Positions 10,016 to 19,211 of a DNA stretch of 64,000 bases are shown piece by piece. The notes beneath the pieces are model-generated. The model searched no databases. It was not told the origin of the DNA and saw nothing but the letters and a program-made list of their open reading frames with translations. The stretch's first letter is position 1. Each line of letters opens with the position of its first letter. The position numbers and the translations under genes were made by a program. This DNA comes from Vibrio cidicii (lineage in GTDB: Bacteria; Pseudomonadota; Gammaproteobacteria; Enterobacterales; Vibrionaceae): the NCBI RefSeq assembly GCF_009763805.1, contig NZ_CP046804.1:2852001-2916000 (forward strand). Direction: 5' to 3'.

Positions 10016-10615
10016 TTATTTCTTCAGCAGGAAGTTGACCAGTTCAATGTACTCATCAACGCTCTTGATGCCTTGCGCCTGAACGAGGTATTTGTTGTTC
10101 ACCAGTACCGCAGGCACGCCAGATAAACCGCTATCCTGGAACTGTTTGTCAAAGCGACGCACCATAGAATCCACGGCAAAGCCATTGAAAGCCGCATCAA
10201 ATTTCTTCGCATCAATACCTTCATCAAGGAAGATTTGGCGCAGCTCGGCGTCATCTTTTGGCGCTTTGCGCAGGTTGTGAATGCGGTTAAACATCACTGG
10301 AACCATTTTATCTTCGACTTTTAGCGCAATCATGGTGGCGTAGGCTTTACTCATCGACAGTCCCATCGAACCGCCCATAAAAGAGACATGATTTTTTTGC
10401 AGTTTAACCCCATCAGGCAACTGATTTTTCAGTTGCTGGATGATTGGCTCAAAACTATGGCAGTGAGGGCAGTAGAAAGAAAAGAATTCGGTGATACTGG
10501 GTTTTTTCGATGCTTCGAGATCCAGCACTTTGTAGTGCTCACCTTGTTTAAAATTGGCAGCGTTGGCTGTCAGGCTGAGCATGAGCAGTGAAAAAAATGC
10601 GAACAACTTTTTCAT
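10016..10615 (-). CDS. dsbA: Thiol:disulfide interchange protein DsbA
   Basis: Periplasmic disulfide oxidase. The 199-residue precursor has a signal peptide ([19 protein letters not shown]) and the thioredoxin-fold active site FYCPHCH near residue 49, with the cis-proline loop [10 protein letters not shown]. It needs DsbB for reoxidation. It is expressed with the following srkA in related bacteria. Here srkA lies just upstream on the same strand with a 31-nt gap, matching the srkA-dsbA arrangement. Confidence 0.96.
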   Translation of the reverse strand: MKKLFAFFSLLMLSLTANAANFKQGEHYKVLDLEASKKPSITEFFSFYCPHCHSFEPIIQQLKNQLPDGVKLQKNHVSFMGGSMGLSMSKAYATMIALKVEDKMVPVMFNRIHNLRKAPKDDAELRQIFLDEGIDAKKFDAAFNGFAVDSMVRRFDKQFQDSGLSGVPAVLVNNKYLVQAQGIKSVDEYIELVNFLLKK

Positions 10616-10646
10616 CTAATAATTTCTCCGTTAGTTGTAAGGCTGG

Positions 10647-11634
10647 TTACCATTGCGGCATCAGTGAAAGAGGGGGCTCTTCTAAAGCGGCGATTTGTTC
10701 TTTAAACGCCAGAAACCTGACCTTCCCAGTATTTTGGCTCATTGAACCAAGGAAAGGCGAGGGGAAACGCCGGATCCTGCCATCGTTTTGCCAACCAGGC
10801 CATATAATGCACCATTCGTAGACCACGTAAAGGCTCGATAAGTTTCAATTGAGCGTGATTAAAATCGCAAAACTCTTGGTAGCCTTCCAGCAAAATATCC
10901 AGTTGCATGGTTTTTTCGTGACGTTCGCCACTGAGTAACATCCATAAATCTTGTACCGCTGGGCCATTTCGCGCATCGTCTAAATCGACGAACATTGGCC
11001 CGTCGCGCCAGAGAATATTCCCCGGATGGCAATCGCCATGCAAGCGGATAATGTCGTTATGAGTGGGCCAGTGATGCTCGATGGCACTGATCAGCCGATC
11101 AAGGTCGCTGAAAAAACTATTTTGCAGATGATGTGGGATCATCTCTGATTGCTCAAGAGTGGCCCGTGGCTGGTGGAGGTACTCTTGCAGACCGATGGTT
11201 GGGCGATGGGCAAAACGTTGTTGACCACCCACTTTGTGCATCCGACCAAGAAAACGGCCGACCCCTTCGAGCTGATCGAGGTTGTCCACTTCAAACTGCC
11301 GCCCGCCCATGCTGGTAAACAGGGCAAATAAATGACCTTGATAGTGATGCAAAGTACGACCATTGATCACCAAAGGTGGGGCGACCGGAATGTCGTTGTC
11401 GAGTAGCTCTAAAGTGAACTGGTGCTCCTCTTCAATCTGTTCGGCGCTCCAACGCTCTGGGCGATAGAATTTCACCACGTAGCGTTTTCGGTCTTCATCG
11501 CTGAACTGATACACGCGGTTTTCGTAACTGTTTAACGGCAGAAATCCAGATTCAGCGCGCACACCAATGCTTTCTAGGGCGTACCACATAAAGTCGGGCG
11601 TTAACGCAGCAAAATTAAACTCACTTTGCGACAT
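10647..11634 (-). CDS. srkA: Stress response kinase SrkA (YihE/RdoA), C-terminus shifted by one extra base
   Basis: Ser/Thr protein kinase of the aminoglycoside-phosphotransferase fold, linked to the Cpx envelope stress response in enterobacteria. Visible are the catalytic HGDCHPGNILWRDG and the metal-binding FVDLDDARNGP. As written the frame ends early at 10702 in GQVSGV. Reading GAAC for GAAAC at 10712-10716 continues as GQVLAFKEQIAALEEPP and ends MPQW at 10647, giving 328 residues, the E. coli length. Start chosen at MSQSEFNFAALTP; the upstream in-frame ATGs lie in the ccoG terminator. Confidence 0.9.
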
Positions 11635-11640
11635 AAAAAC

Positions 11641-11666
11641 AAAAAGGCTCATTACTGAGCCTTTTT
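11641..11666 (-). terminator. ccoG terminator
   Basis: AAAAAGGCTCA / TGAGCCTTTTT inverted repeat with a short loop, directly after ccoG and before the srkA start. It separates the two genes, although partial read-through is possible. Confidence 0.85.
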
Positions 11667-11684
11667 CCATAATTAGGGGTGAAG

Positions 11685-13106
11685 TTACAGTTTCTTAATG
11701 AAACGACTTTCTACTTCAATGCTGAAGTCGTTGCTCTTATCGGTCAGTATAAACTGAATTGTCGTAATTGAAGAGCTCAGCTTGTCGGGATTAACCCCTA
11801 AGCTTAACGGCAGATTCAAAACCTCACCGGGGCTGACGTGAATGGTTTGTTTGCCATACCAACTCACATCCGACAAGCCTTTCACATCCAGTTGATATTC
11901 TTGAGTTTGCTGCGTCTTGTTGATCACTTTCAGCGTGTATGTGTTTTCCACTTCGCCGGAGCTATTGACTTTAAACAGCTGACTGCGGTCACGAATGACA
12001 CTTAACCCGGCCGGATCCACCGAGGCGACTTGAGCGAAGAAAAGCCCGATCATAACTAACAGCACCAGACCATAACCAATCAGTTTTGGGCGCATCACTT
12101 TGGTATGTTTGCCAGAAAGACGATGTTCGGTGGTGTAGCTGATCAGCCCTTTTTCGTAGCCCATCCGCTCCATGGTGGTGTCGCAAGCGTCGATACAAGC
12201 GCCGCAGTTGATGCATTCGTATTGTAAACCGTCACGGATATCGATCCCGGTAGGGCAGACCTGCACGCACAAGTCACAGTCGATACAATCACCCAAGCCC
12301 AGCAGTTTGGGATCGGCTTTGCGCGAACGAGGCCCGCGTTGCTCGCCGCGCTTGGTGTTATAACCGACGATGAAGGTATCTTTGTCAAACATCGCCGATT
12401 GGAAGCGAGCGTATGGGCACATGTGGATACACATGATCGAACGCATCCAACCTGCATTGCCGTAGGTACAGATGGCAAAGAACATCACCCAAAACACCGG
12501 GCCGAAGCTGGCGTTGAGAGTAAAGAAGTCCACCACCAGATCACGAATTGGCACAAAATAGCCGACAAAGGTAAATCCGGTCGCCAGAGCAATAGCAAAC
12601 CACGCGATGTGTTTGACGGTTTTGCGTAGTACTAAATCGGTGGTTAGCTTGCCGGCATCTTGTTTACGACGCTTGTTGGCGCTGCCTTCGAGTTTTTCTT
12701 CAAACCAGATGTACATAAACGTCCATACGGTCTGCGGGCAGAGATAACCACACCACACCCGGCCAAGAAAGGTGGTGATAAAGAACAGGCCAAATGCGGC
12801 GATCATAAACAGCAGTGCCAGTAAGGTGAGATCTTGCGGGTAGAGTGTGGTGCCAAAGAAGTTAAATTGCTGGTGGCTAAAGTCGAGTAAGATGGCTTGA
12901 CGATCGCCGTACGAGATCCACGGCACCATCGCAAATAAGACAAGTAAAAACCAACCACCGTAGCGGCGCAGCTTTTGGTAAGTCCCTTTGCTTTCACGAA
13001 CGTAAATCCGGTTGCTGGGGTTAAATCTATCACCGTTTCCTTTGTGAGTTTTCGGGTTAAACGTTTTGGGAGTCACATCTTTGATATCGATTTTATCCTG
13101 ACTCAT
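11685..13106 (-). CDS. ccoG: Cytochrome c oxidase accessory protein CcoG
   Basis: Membrane-bound ferredoxin-like protein needed for cbb3 oxidase assembly, probably as a Cu(II) reductase in related species. It has several transmembrane segments (WFLLVLFAMVPWISY; LLALLFMIAAFGLFFITTFL), a polyferredoxin cluster pair (CIDCDLCVQVCP and CINCGACIDAC) and a C-terminal immunoglobulin-like FixG domain. The start is set at MSQDKIDIKDV, with AAGGA 7 nt upstream, giving 473 residues; a longer ORF to 13277 reads through untranslated-looking sequence. It is away from ccoNOPQ here. Confidence 0.92.
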   Translation of the reverse strand: MSQDKIDIKDVTPKTFNPKTHKGNGDRFNPSNRIYVRESKGTYQKLRRYGGWFLLVLFAMVPWISYGDRQAILLDFSHQQFNFFGTTLYPQDLTLLALLFMIAAFGLFFITTFLGRVWCGYLCPQTVWTFMYIWFEEKLEGSANKRRKQDAGKLTTDLVLRKTVKHIAWFAIALATGFTFVGYFVPIRDLVVDFFTLNASFGPVFWVMFFAICTYGNAGWMRSIMCIHMCPYARFQSAMFDKDTFIVGYNTKRGEQRGPRSRKADPKLLGLGDCIDCDLCVQVCPTGIDIRDGLQYECINCGACIDACDTTMERMGYEKGLISYTTEHRLSGKHTKVMRPKLIGYGLVLLVMIGLFFAQVASVDPAGLSVIRDRSQLFKVNSSGEVENTYTLKVINKTQQTQEYQLDVKGLSDVSWYGKQTIHVSPGEVLNLPLSLGVNPDKLSSSITTIQFILTDKSNDFSIEVESRFIKKL

Positions 13107-13337
13107 GGATTGATCCTTCTTAGGCTTTGGTGGCGCAATTTCTGTTTGTTTGCGCTCAGTGACATTGCTGATAGGCCGCCATTCATCGAATTGAACAGGG
13201 CTATCTACTATTTTAGTAAATACTGATGAATGACGATTATACAACCAATAACATTTGTATTTCTTTAACGCTATCAACCTTTAACAACAAATTTCAGTAC
13301 AGTTAACGCAATTTTTCCCTGAACAGCGGGGGAACAT

Positions 13338-13370
13338 AAAAAAAGCGATTCATCGGAATCGCTTTGGGGA
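13338..13370 (-). terminator. yihD terminator
   Basis: AAAGCGATTC / GAATCGCTTT stem with an ATCG loop, flanked by A and T tracts, about 20 nt downstream of the yihD stop. Confidence 0.85.
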
Positions 13371-13387
13371 AATCAATCAGTCAGATT

Positions 13388-13654
13388 TTATTCGATGATG
13401 CCACGAGCTCGTAGAATGGCGGTTTTGAAGTCATCTTCTTGGTCTTTTTTCAGCCCAGGAATCATCTCATCTTTGGCACTGTTGCGCATTTTGAGGTGAT
13501 AAATCAGCACATCGTCAGAAAGTGTTTCCAACGGGCCTTTAAATCCTGCTTCGCCAGCGAGCTTGACGATAAATTGCAACAGGTTCATCTCTTGCTCTTT
13601 TTGCCACTCGGGTTCGAGCAGTTCAAGCAACTCTTCAATGCGATGACACTTCAT
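13388..13654 (-). CDS. yihD: YihD family protein (DUF1040)
   Basis: 88-residue cytoplasmic protein. Similarity to E. coli YihD covers the full length: LNLLQF-like [16 protein letters not shown], the conserved [11 protein letters not shown], and the end [11 protein letters not shown]. Function is not known. The start [13 protein letters not shown] is chosen by homology; two upstream ATG codons add four residues. It keeps the yihD-srkA-dsbA neighbourhood known from enterobacteria. Confidence 0.9.
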   Translation of the reverse strand: MKCHRIEELLELLEPEWQKEQEMNLLQFIVKLAGEAGFKGPLETLSDDVLIYHLKMRNSAKDEMIPGLKKDQEDDFKTAILRARGIIE

Positions 13655-13742
13655 CTCTTTCTCCACAAATTTTATAGGTATTTTGCGTTAAGGTATCAAA
13701 TTGCCAACAGAAGACCAAACGAGAATGTGTGGCTTGGCAAAA

Positions 13743-13772
13743 GAAAAAAGCGCAGCAACTGCTACGCTTTTT
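13743..13772. terminator. Hairpin terminator after the 54-residue gene
   Basis: AAAAAGCG / CGCTTTTT inverted repeat with imperfect centre (AGCGTAGC-AGTT-GCTGCGCT on the minus strand), just after the stop of the small gene at 13776. Its presence supports that gene being expressed. Confidence 0.75.
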
Positions 13773-13775
13773 AGA

Positions 13776-13941
13776 TTAAGCTGCCTGAATGATTTTAGCC
13801 GGAGTTTGCATCAGAGCGGCTTGCTCGACTAGGGTCATACCAAGAGCCATTTTTTTTGCAGTCGGAGCAACGGCAAAACCATTACGACGACGCATTGCAC
13901 TACGGTTTGTGTGCGAGAAACCTGACTGCTGTTGGGCGCAT
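13776..13941 (-). CDS. Unknown 54-residue basic protein, split by one extra base
   Basis: Not recognised. As written, no long ORF exists; reading GAAC for GAAAC at 13917-13921 opens a 54-codon frame. It starts MRPTAVRFSHTNRSA, continues into the basic run MRRRNGFAVAPTAKK and ends TPAKIIQAA, with a purine-rich AGGTAAAA before the ATG. A terminator follows the stop. The N-terminal half is very basic, the C-terminal half is a likely amphipathic helix. It could bind nucleic acid or a membrane; this is a guess. That the same correction repairs it as eleven known genes supports it being real. Confidence 0.6.
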
Positions 13942-14255
13942 TTTTTACCTAACGGTCAGGCATATCCATTGCCAATCTAATGGCCTGTACATTTATGAGT
14001 TGAACTTCAAAATTTGAAGGGTGGCTCTTTCTGGCGTCTGCCAATCCAAATAAATGTGCAGGAATAACGATATGCATGCATATCATATATAGATTAGCAC
14101 CCTTATTAAAATCGATCGATAGTTGCACAATTAATCGCTGGAAAAATGTCTAACCGATGTGACAAGACGAAGATTGCAGTGACTATCTGTGAGCTGGATA
14201 CTATTCGCCAGTGGTGATTCATCAGTACACTGAGTGTCTGTTCAAGGAGGTGAAT
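13942..14255. other. Intergenic region between divergent small gene and spo0M-like gene
   Basis: About 310 bases, AT-rich, holding the divergent promoters of the flanking genes. No clear promoter hexamers or hairpin stand out beyond the palindromic tatgcatgcata near 14073. No further gene seen. Confidence 0.5.
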
Positions 14256-15047
14256 ATGTCATTTTTCAAAAAAACGTTGGCCAGTTTTGGTATCGGCAGT
14301 GCCAAAGTGGATTCCGTGTTGCAGCAGGATGTGTTGTACGCCGGCCAGCAGGCAGAGCTCAAAATCCATGTCTATGGTGGAGCGAGCGCGCAGGAGATTG
14401 ACAACATCGATGTGAAGCTTTGCTGCCGCTATATCGCCGAAGTCGCACAGGACAGTGGTGATCGAGAAAGCCAGTTGTTGCGGCGCGTCGCTCAGACGCA
14501 TGTGTTGGCCAAGTGGACGTTGCCCTATGCGTTTACCATCCAGCCAGGTGAAGAGCGGGTTTTTGATGTGAGCTTGGCGATTCCGTGCAACACGCCGATC
14601 ACCTTAGGCGATGCGCGTGTTTGGCTGGAAACGGGATTGGATGTGGCGATGGCGGTCGATCCCACAGATAAAGACAGTTTGACCGTGCGACCGGATGCGT
14701 TGATGGATGGCATTTTCACTGCGTTGGAAGAGAAAGGGCTGCGTATTCGCCAGGTGGAATGCGAAGCGGCTGAGGGGTTTGAGTTGCCCTTTGTGCAAGA
14801 ATTTGAGTTTGTTCCAACCGCAGGCCCTTATCACGGGCGTTGGCGTGAGTTGGAAATGGTGGCCTATCGTAAGGATGATGGGTTGAGCTTATGGTTTGAA
14901 GTGGATCGCCTGCGCGAAGGTGGAAAAGGCATGCTAGCCAGCCTGCTTGGTGCAGGAAAACTGAAGCGTGAGTTGACGATTCCCCTTGATGTGAGTGGTC
15001 AAGAAGCTGGTGCGCGAGTGGTGCAGTTTTTGGAACAAAGCACGTAA
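14256..15047 (+). CDS. Spo0M-like (sporulation control protein family) protein
   Basis: 263-residue arrestin-fold-like protein of the SpoOM family, named after the B. subtilis sporulation control protein; its role in non-sporing bacteria is unknown. The start MSFFKKTLASFGIGSAKVDSVL is typical of the family, as is the mid-region WTLPYAFTIQPGEERVFDVSL. The ATG at 14256 follows an excellent RBS (AAGGAGGTGA), which rules out the longer ORF from 14211. Single gene, soluble, no signal peptide. Confidence 0.82.
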   Translation: MSFFKKTLASFGIGSAKVDSVLQQDVLYAGQQAELKIHVYGGASAQEIDNIDVKLCCRYIAEVAQDSGDRESQLLRRVAQTHVLAKWTLPYAFTIQPGEERVFDVSLAIPCNTPITLGDARVWLETGLDVAMAVDPTDKDSLTVRPDALMDGIFTALEEKGLRIRQVECEAAEGFELPFVQEFEFVPTAGPYHGRWRELEMVAYRKDDGLSLWFEVDRLREGGKGMLASLLGAGKLKRELTIPLDVSGQEAGARVVQFLEQST

Positions 15048-15064
15048 ATAAAGCGTCATAATTT

Positions 15065-15086
15065 TTAGCTTACACGTGTAAGCTAA
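15065..15086. promoter_or_regulatory. Perfect 22-bp palindrome, likely FabR operator
   Basis: Half-site TTAGCTTACAC is followed directly by its exact reverse complement, about 50 bp before the yqfA start. Its core resembles the FabR/DesT site type (TACA-n-TGTA flanked by AGC/GCT). In E. coli, FabR (YijC) sites lie upstream of fabA, fabB and yqfA, so the location before a yqfA homologue fits control by membrane unsaturated fatty acid status. Confidence 0.65.
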
Positions 15087-15136
15087 TTGTGCGATACTGA
15101 CGCGAGATTCAGTCATCTTGTGCGGTGCAGTTTGTT

Positions 15137-15782
15137 ATGTCAGTAAATCAATACAGTGTGCGTGAAGAAGTCGCCAACGCGGTGACGCACGCACTGGGCA
15201 TGGTGTTTGGGATTGTTGGGCTGATTTTGTTGTTGCTCAAAGCCGCCGAAACACAACGCCGACACTTTAACCATAACCAGTATGGCCGTTTACGGTGCCA
15301 GTATTATTGTGCTGTTTTTGGCCTCAACACTTTATCACGCGATTCCCTCACCGCAGGCCAAACGTTGGCTGAAAACGTTTGATCACAGCGCCATCTATCT
15401 GTTGATCGCGGGCAGCTATACGCCTTTTCTGTTGGTGAGTTTACGCACGCCACTGGCGATTGGTTTAATGATCGTCATCTGGTCGATAGCCCTGCTCGGT
15501 ATCATCATGAAAGTGGCGTTTGTCTACCGCTTTAAGCGCTTTTCTCTCATATCATACTTACTGATGGGATGGCTCTCTTTGGTCGTGATTTACCAGTTGG
15601 CGATCACGTTAGACGTGGGTGGGCTGACACTCTTAGCCTGTGGTGGGGTGATCTACTCACTGGGCGTGATTTTCTATGTGGCAAAACGCATTCCCTTCAA
15701 TCATGCCATCTGGCACTGTTTTGTCTTGGCTGGATGCGTTTGCCACTTCTTGGCTATTTATCTCTACGTTCAGCCAGTTTAA
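15137..15782 (+). CDS. yqfA: Hemolysin III / YqfA family (PAQR-like) membrane protein, split by one extra base
   Basis: Seven-helix membrane protein of the hemolysin III family. The N-terminal frame ([21 protein letters not shown]) has the family's conserved THALG. The C-terminal part has [25 protein letters not shown] and the late [16 protein letters not shown] with the metal-site histidines. Reading GAAC for GAAAC at 15248-15252 joins the frames as [20 protein letters not shown] and gives 214 residues. Despite its name, haemolysis is not established for most members; a lipid-related role is more likely. Confidence 0.88.
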
Positions 15783-16312
15783 CGGCTTTCTATCTGCACG
15801 ATATTGGCTTGTAGCTGATACTGAGCATGCGGTGGCAGAGTGATTTTTATCGTTTTGCCTTGCGCTAACTGTTGTGGGCGCAAATAGGTTTCAGCTAAAC
15901 GCTTGATCGATTGCCAAACGATGACGTTGTCGTGATAGAGAATTTCTCCATCTAAGTCAGTGATCGTCAGCTCGACGGCGACAGTGATCACCGATTGCGT
16001 GCTCTGATTGGCGACGGAGAGCGGAATGAGCAACTCGCCGTCTTGATACTCTGCCGCACGCAGGATCACATCCACACCAGAGTGCGAAAGTTGCAGCACG
16101 GGTTTGCCATTACCGGGGGTGATAGGTACACCAGCCAGTAGCGGTTTACGCAGCTGCATTGGTGGCGGAGTTTTCTCGCTCTGTTCTGGTAGCAGATAGC
16201 GCCAAGTAAAATCATCATTTAGCTCGGCTTGCCGCCCATCGGGCAGGGTAATCACTTGCCCGGCATAGCTGGCGCCACTTAGTAGCATCAAGGCCGTTAT
16301 CCACAGTTTCAT
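15779..16312 (-). CDS. DUF3157 family periplasmic protein
   Basis: 177-residue protein with signal peptide [17 protein letters not shown]. The mature part begins [22 protein letters not shown], as in the Vibrio/Shewanella DUF3157 family recalled from memory, and ends in a beta-sandwich-like region. Function unknown. It lies 9 nt downstream of trkH on the same strand, so it may be read with the trk genes, and overlaps yqfA tail to tail by 4 bases. Confidence 0.72.
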   Translation of the reverse strand: MKLWITALMLLSGASYAGQVITLPDGRQAELNDDFTWRYLLPEQSEKTPPPMQLRKPLLAGVPITPGNGKPVLQLSHSGVDVILRAAEYQDGELLIPLSVANQSTQSVITVAVELTITDLDGEILYHDNVIVWQSIKRLAETYLRPQQLAQGKTIKITLPPHAQYQLQANIVQIESR

Positions 16313-16321
16313 CTCATCTCC

Positions 16322-17767
16322 TTAACGTCGCCAAAAGGCGGGGAAGAATAACACCAACAAGGTCAAAATTTCTAACCGTCCCATCAACATACCTAGGCTA
16401 AGTAACCACTTGGCAGCATCCGGCAGAGGAGCAAAATTGCCTGTTGGGCCAATCACATCGCCCATTCCCGGGCCGACGTTCGCCACGGCGGTGATTGAAC
16501 CCGAAATGCTGGTGACAGGATCCAGCCCCATGGCACTCAAACCAGCAGCGATGGCGATGATGGTGATAAAAAACATCAGACCAAAAGCCACCACGGATCG
16601 CACAATGTCGTCATTGACTGGGCGATGGTTGTAGCGCTGCACGAAAATTCCCGAAGGGTGGATGAGTTTCATGATCTGCTTATTGAGCAGCGTCATCGCT
16701 ATCTGAAAGCGGAAGACTTTAATCCCGCCTGAGGTCGATCCAGAGCAGGCTCCGGCCATCATCAAAAAGGCAAATAACGTGGTTGGCAAAGCGCCCCACG
16801 CGGTGAAATCTTCCAAGCCAAACCCGGTGGTGGTGACCACAGAGACAATATTAAACATCGCCACCCGCAGCGCATCAGCGATGGTATAACCGTTACGCAG
16901 AACTAACCAAGTCGCGACCACCAGGCTTGAGCCGAGAAACAAAAAGGTAAAGCCTTTCACTTGTGCGTCGCGAAACAGCGCGTCTAGACGTCGTTTACGC
17001 AGCGCCGAGACAAACAGCAGAAAAGGCAAGCCACCCAAAAACATAAACAGAGTTGCAACCCAATGTGCCCCTTTGGAAAAATGGTTCATCGAGCCGTCGG
17101 AAGTGGAGTAGCCACCAGTTGATAAGGTGGTGAAGGAGTGGTTGATGGCGTCAAACAGGTTCATCCCGGTCAGCAAATAACCCGCGAGACAAAGCACAGT
17201 GAGGATTAGATAGACCGCCACAATATTTTTGGCCACGGTTTTTGCTCTAGGGCTGCTTTTGTCCGACCAATCGGAAGATTCGGTTTGGAACAACTTCATC
17301 CCTCCGACGTTGAGCATCGGCAAAACCGCTACCGCCATAACGATAAAGCCCACTCCGCCGAGCCACTGCAAAATCGAACGCCACAATAAGATGCTCGGTG
17401 CCATGTTGTCCAAACCACTGAGCACGGTCGAGCCTGTGGTGGTGATGCCGGACATGGTTTCAAAGTAGGCATCGGTAAAGCTGATGTGGTTGATGAACAT
17501 GAAAGGCAACGCGGCAAACGCACTGGCTATGGTCCACACCAAACTGGTGATGAGGAACATATCGCGCACGCTGAGTTTAAAGTGCGCGGTGCGACCAATG
17601 CTTAAACAGATAAACGCCGCGATATGCGTAATCACCACCGCTTGGGCGAAATCGAGAAAGCCGCCGGTTGCGGTAAAAAACGCCACTAGCGTCGGAACGT
17701 ACATAAATAGGGCGATTTTGGACAATACCAGCCCAATCACAAACAGTACGGGACGAAAGTTAACCAT
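16322..17767 (-). CDS. trkH: Trk potassium uptake channel subunit TrkH
   Basis: Inner-membrane K+ translocating subunit with four repeats of the M1-P-M2 fold. Selectivity-filter-like glycines appear in SGITTTGSTVLSG, FTTLSTGGYSTSDGS, VSVVTTTGFGLED and AVANVGPGMGD. Length 481 matches TrkH. It follows trkA by 9 nt, forming the trkAH operon, and requires TrkA for gating. Confidence 0.96.
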   Translation of the reverse strand: MVNFRPVLFVIGLVLSKIALFMYVPTLVAFFTATGGFLDFAQAVVITHIAAFICLSIGRTAHFKLSVRDMFLITSLVWTIASAFAALPFMFINHISFTDAYFETMSGITTTGSTVLSGLDNMAPSILLWRSILQWLGGVGFIVMAVAVLPMLNVGGMKLFQTESSDWSDKSSPRAKTVAKNIVAVYLILTVLCLAGYLLTGMNLFDAINHSFTTLSTGGYSTSDGSMNHFSKGAHWVATLFMFLGGLPFLLFVSALRKRRLDALFRDAQVKGFTFLFLGSSLVVATWLVLRNGYTIADALRVAMFNIVSVVTTTGFGLEDFTAWGALPTTLFAFLMMAGACSGSTSGGIKVFRFQIAMTLLNKQIMKLIHPSGIFVQRYNHRPVNDDIVRSVVAFGLMFFITIIAIAAGLSAMGLDPVTSISGSITAVANVGPGMGDVIGPTGNFAPLPDAAKWLLSLGMLMGRLEILTLLVLFFPAFWRR

Positions 17768-17776
17768 ACAACAGTC

Positions 17777-19154
17777 CTAGAGGAAGAATGGGCTCGGTTG
17801 GAATAAGGCTTCCACGTCGGGCACGTATTTCTTATCGACCAAGAACATCACCACGTGGTCATCTTGCTCAATCACGGTTCTGTCGTGGGCAATCAGTACT
17901 TCTTCACCACGTACGATGGCGCCAATGGTGGTGCCTGGTGGCAGTTTGATGTCGCCTACCGCGCGGCCAACCACTTTCGAGGTGTTTTCATCGCCGTGTG
18001 CGACCGCTTCAATCGCCTCTGCCGCGCCGCGGCGTAGTGAGGAAACGTTGACGATGTCTGCGCGGCGAAACGTGGGTTAACAGCGCTGAAATGGTGGCTT
18101 GTTGTGGGGAAATCGCCACGTCAATCACGCCACCTTGCACGAGATCCACATACGCGCCACGCTGGATCAATACCATCACTTTTTTTGCCCCCATGCGTTT
18201 GGCCAGCATGGCAGACATAATGTTGGTTTCGTCTTCGTTGGTCAGGGCGATAAACACGTCCACTTGGTCGATGTTCTCTTCCGTCAGCAGCTCTTGGTCT
18301 GCGGCATCACCGCAGAAAACGATGGTGTTTTCCAGCTCTTCCGACAGTTTTTCGGCGCGCTGCAAGTTGCGCTCAATGAGTTTGACGCTGTAAGTCTGTT
18401 CGAGCCTTTTCGCCAAACTGGCGCCGATGTTGCCCCCGCCGACAATCATGATGCGGCGATAGGTTTTCTCCAGCCGTTGCAATTCACTCATTACCGAGCG
18501 GATGTGATTGCTCGCCGCAACGAAGAACACCTCGTCGTCGGCTTCAATAATCGTAGTGCCTTGCGGGCGGATTGGTCTGCCTTGGCGGAAAATCGCCGCG
18601 ACGCGGGTGTCGATGTGCGGCATGTGTTCGCGCAGTGCAGAGAGTGCATTACCAACCAACGGCCCACCGTAATAGGCTTTGACCGCCACGAGGCTGACTT
18701 TCTCATCGGCAAAACTTACCACTTGTAACGCGCCCGGGTATTGGATCAAACGTTCGATGTAGCTGGTCACCAGCTCTTCTGGTGCAATCAAGTGATCGAC
18801 CGGAATCGCTCCCGATTTAAAAAGTGCCTCTTTTTCAGCTAAATATTGCGGAGAGCGAATACGCGCAATGCGATTTGGGGTATTGAACAGAGTAAACGCC
18901 ACCTGACACGCCGCCATATTGGTTTCGTCGGTGTTGGTCACGGCGACCAGCATGTCGGCATCCTGCGCGCCCGCTTCATGCAGCACATCGGGGTGGCTGG
19001 CATGACCGTTGACCACGCGCAGATCGTATTTGTCCTGCAACTCCCTCAGTCGGTCGCCGTTTTTGTCGACGATGGTGATGTCGTTGTTTTCCCCGACCAG
19101 GTTCTCTGCCAGCGTGCCGCCAACTTGGCCAGCACCAAGAATAATGATCTTCAT
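17777..19154 (-). CDS. trkA: Trk system NAD(H)/ATP-binding subunit TrkA, split by one extra base
   Basis: Cytoplasmic gating ring of the Trk K+ uptake system. It has two RCK repeats, with dinucleotide loops [13 protein letters not shown] at residue 7 and [14 protein letters not shown] near 238, each followed by a TrkA-C domain. Reading GAAC for GAAAC at 18067-18071 joins the frames as [21 protein letters not shown], giving 458 residues, identical to the E. coli length. The second TrkA-C domain ([19 protein letters not shown]) lies past the break. Confidence 0.93.
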
Positions 19155-19211
19155 ACTCTGTTCTCTTAAATGGGAACAGGCGACTGAGCTGTGCTCAATC
19201 GCCTGTTGTGC

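Noticed and set aside
19174..19207. AACAGGCGA/TCGCCTGTT hairpin between rsmB and trkA
   Set aside because: Good stem but no T tract and inside an operon; may be an RNA processing or partial pause site, not supported as a terminator.
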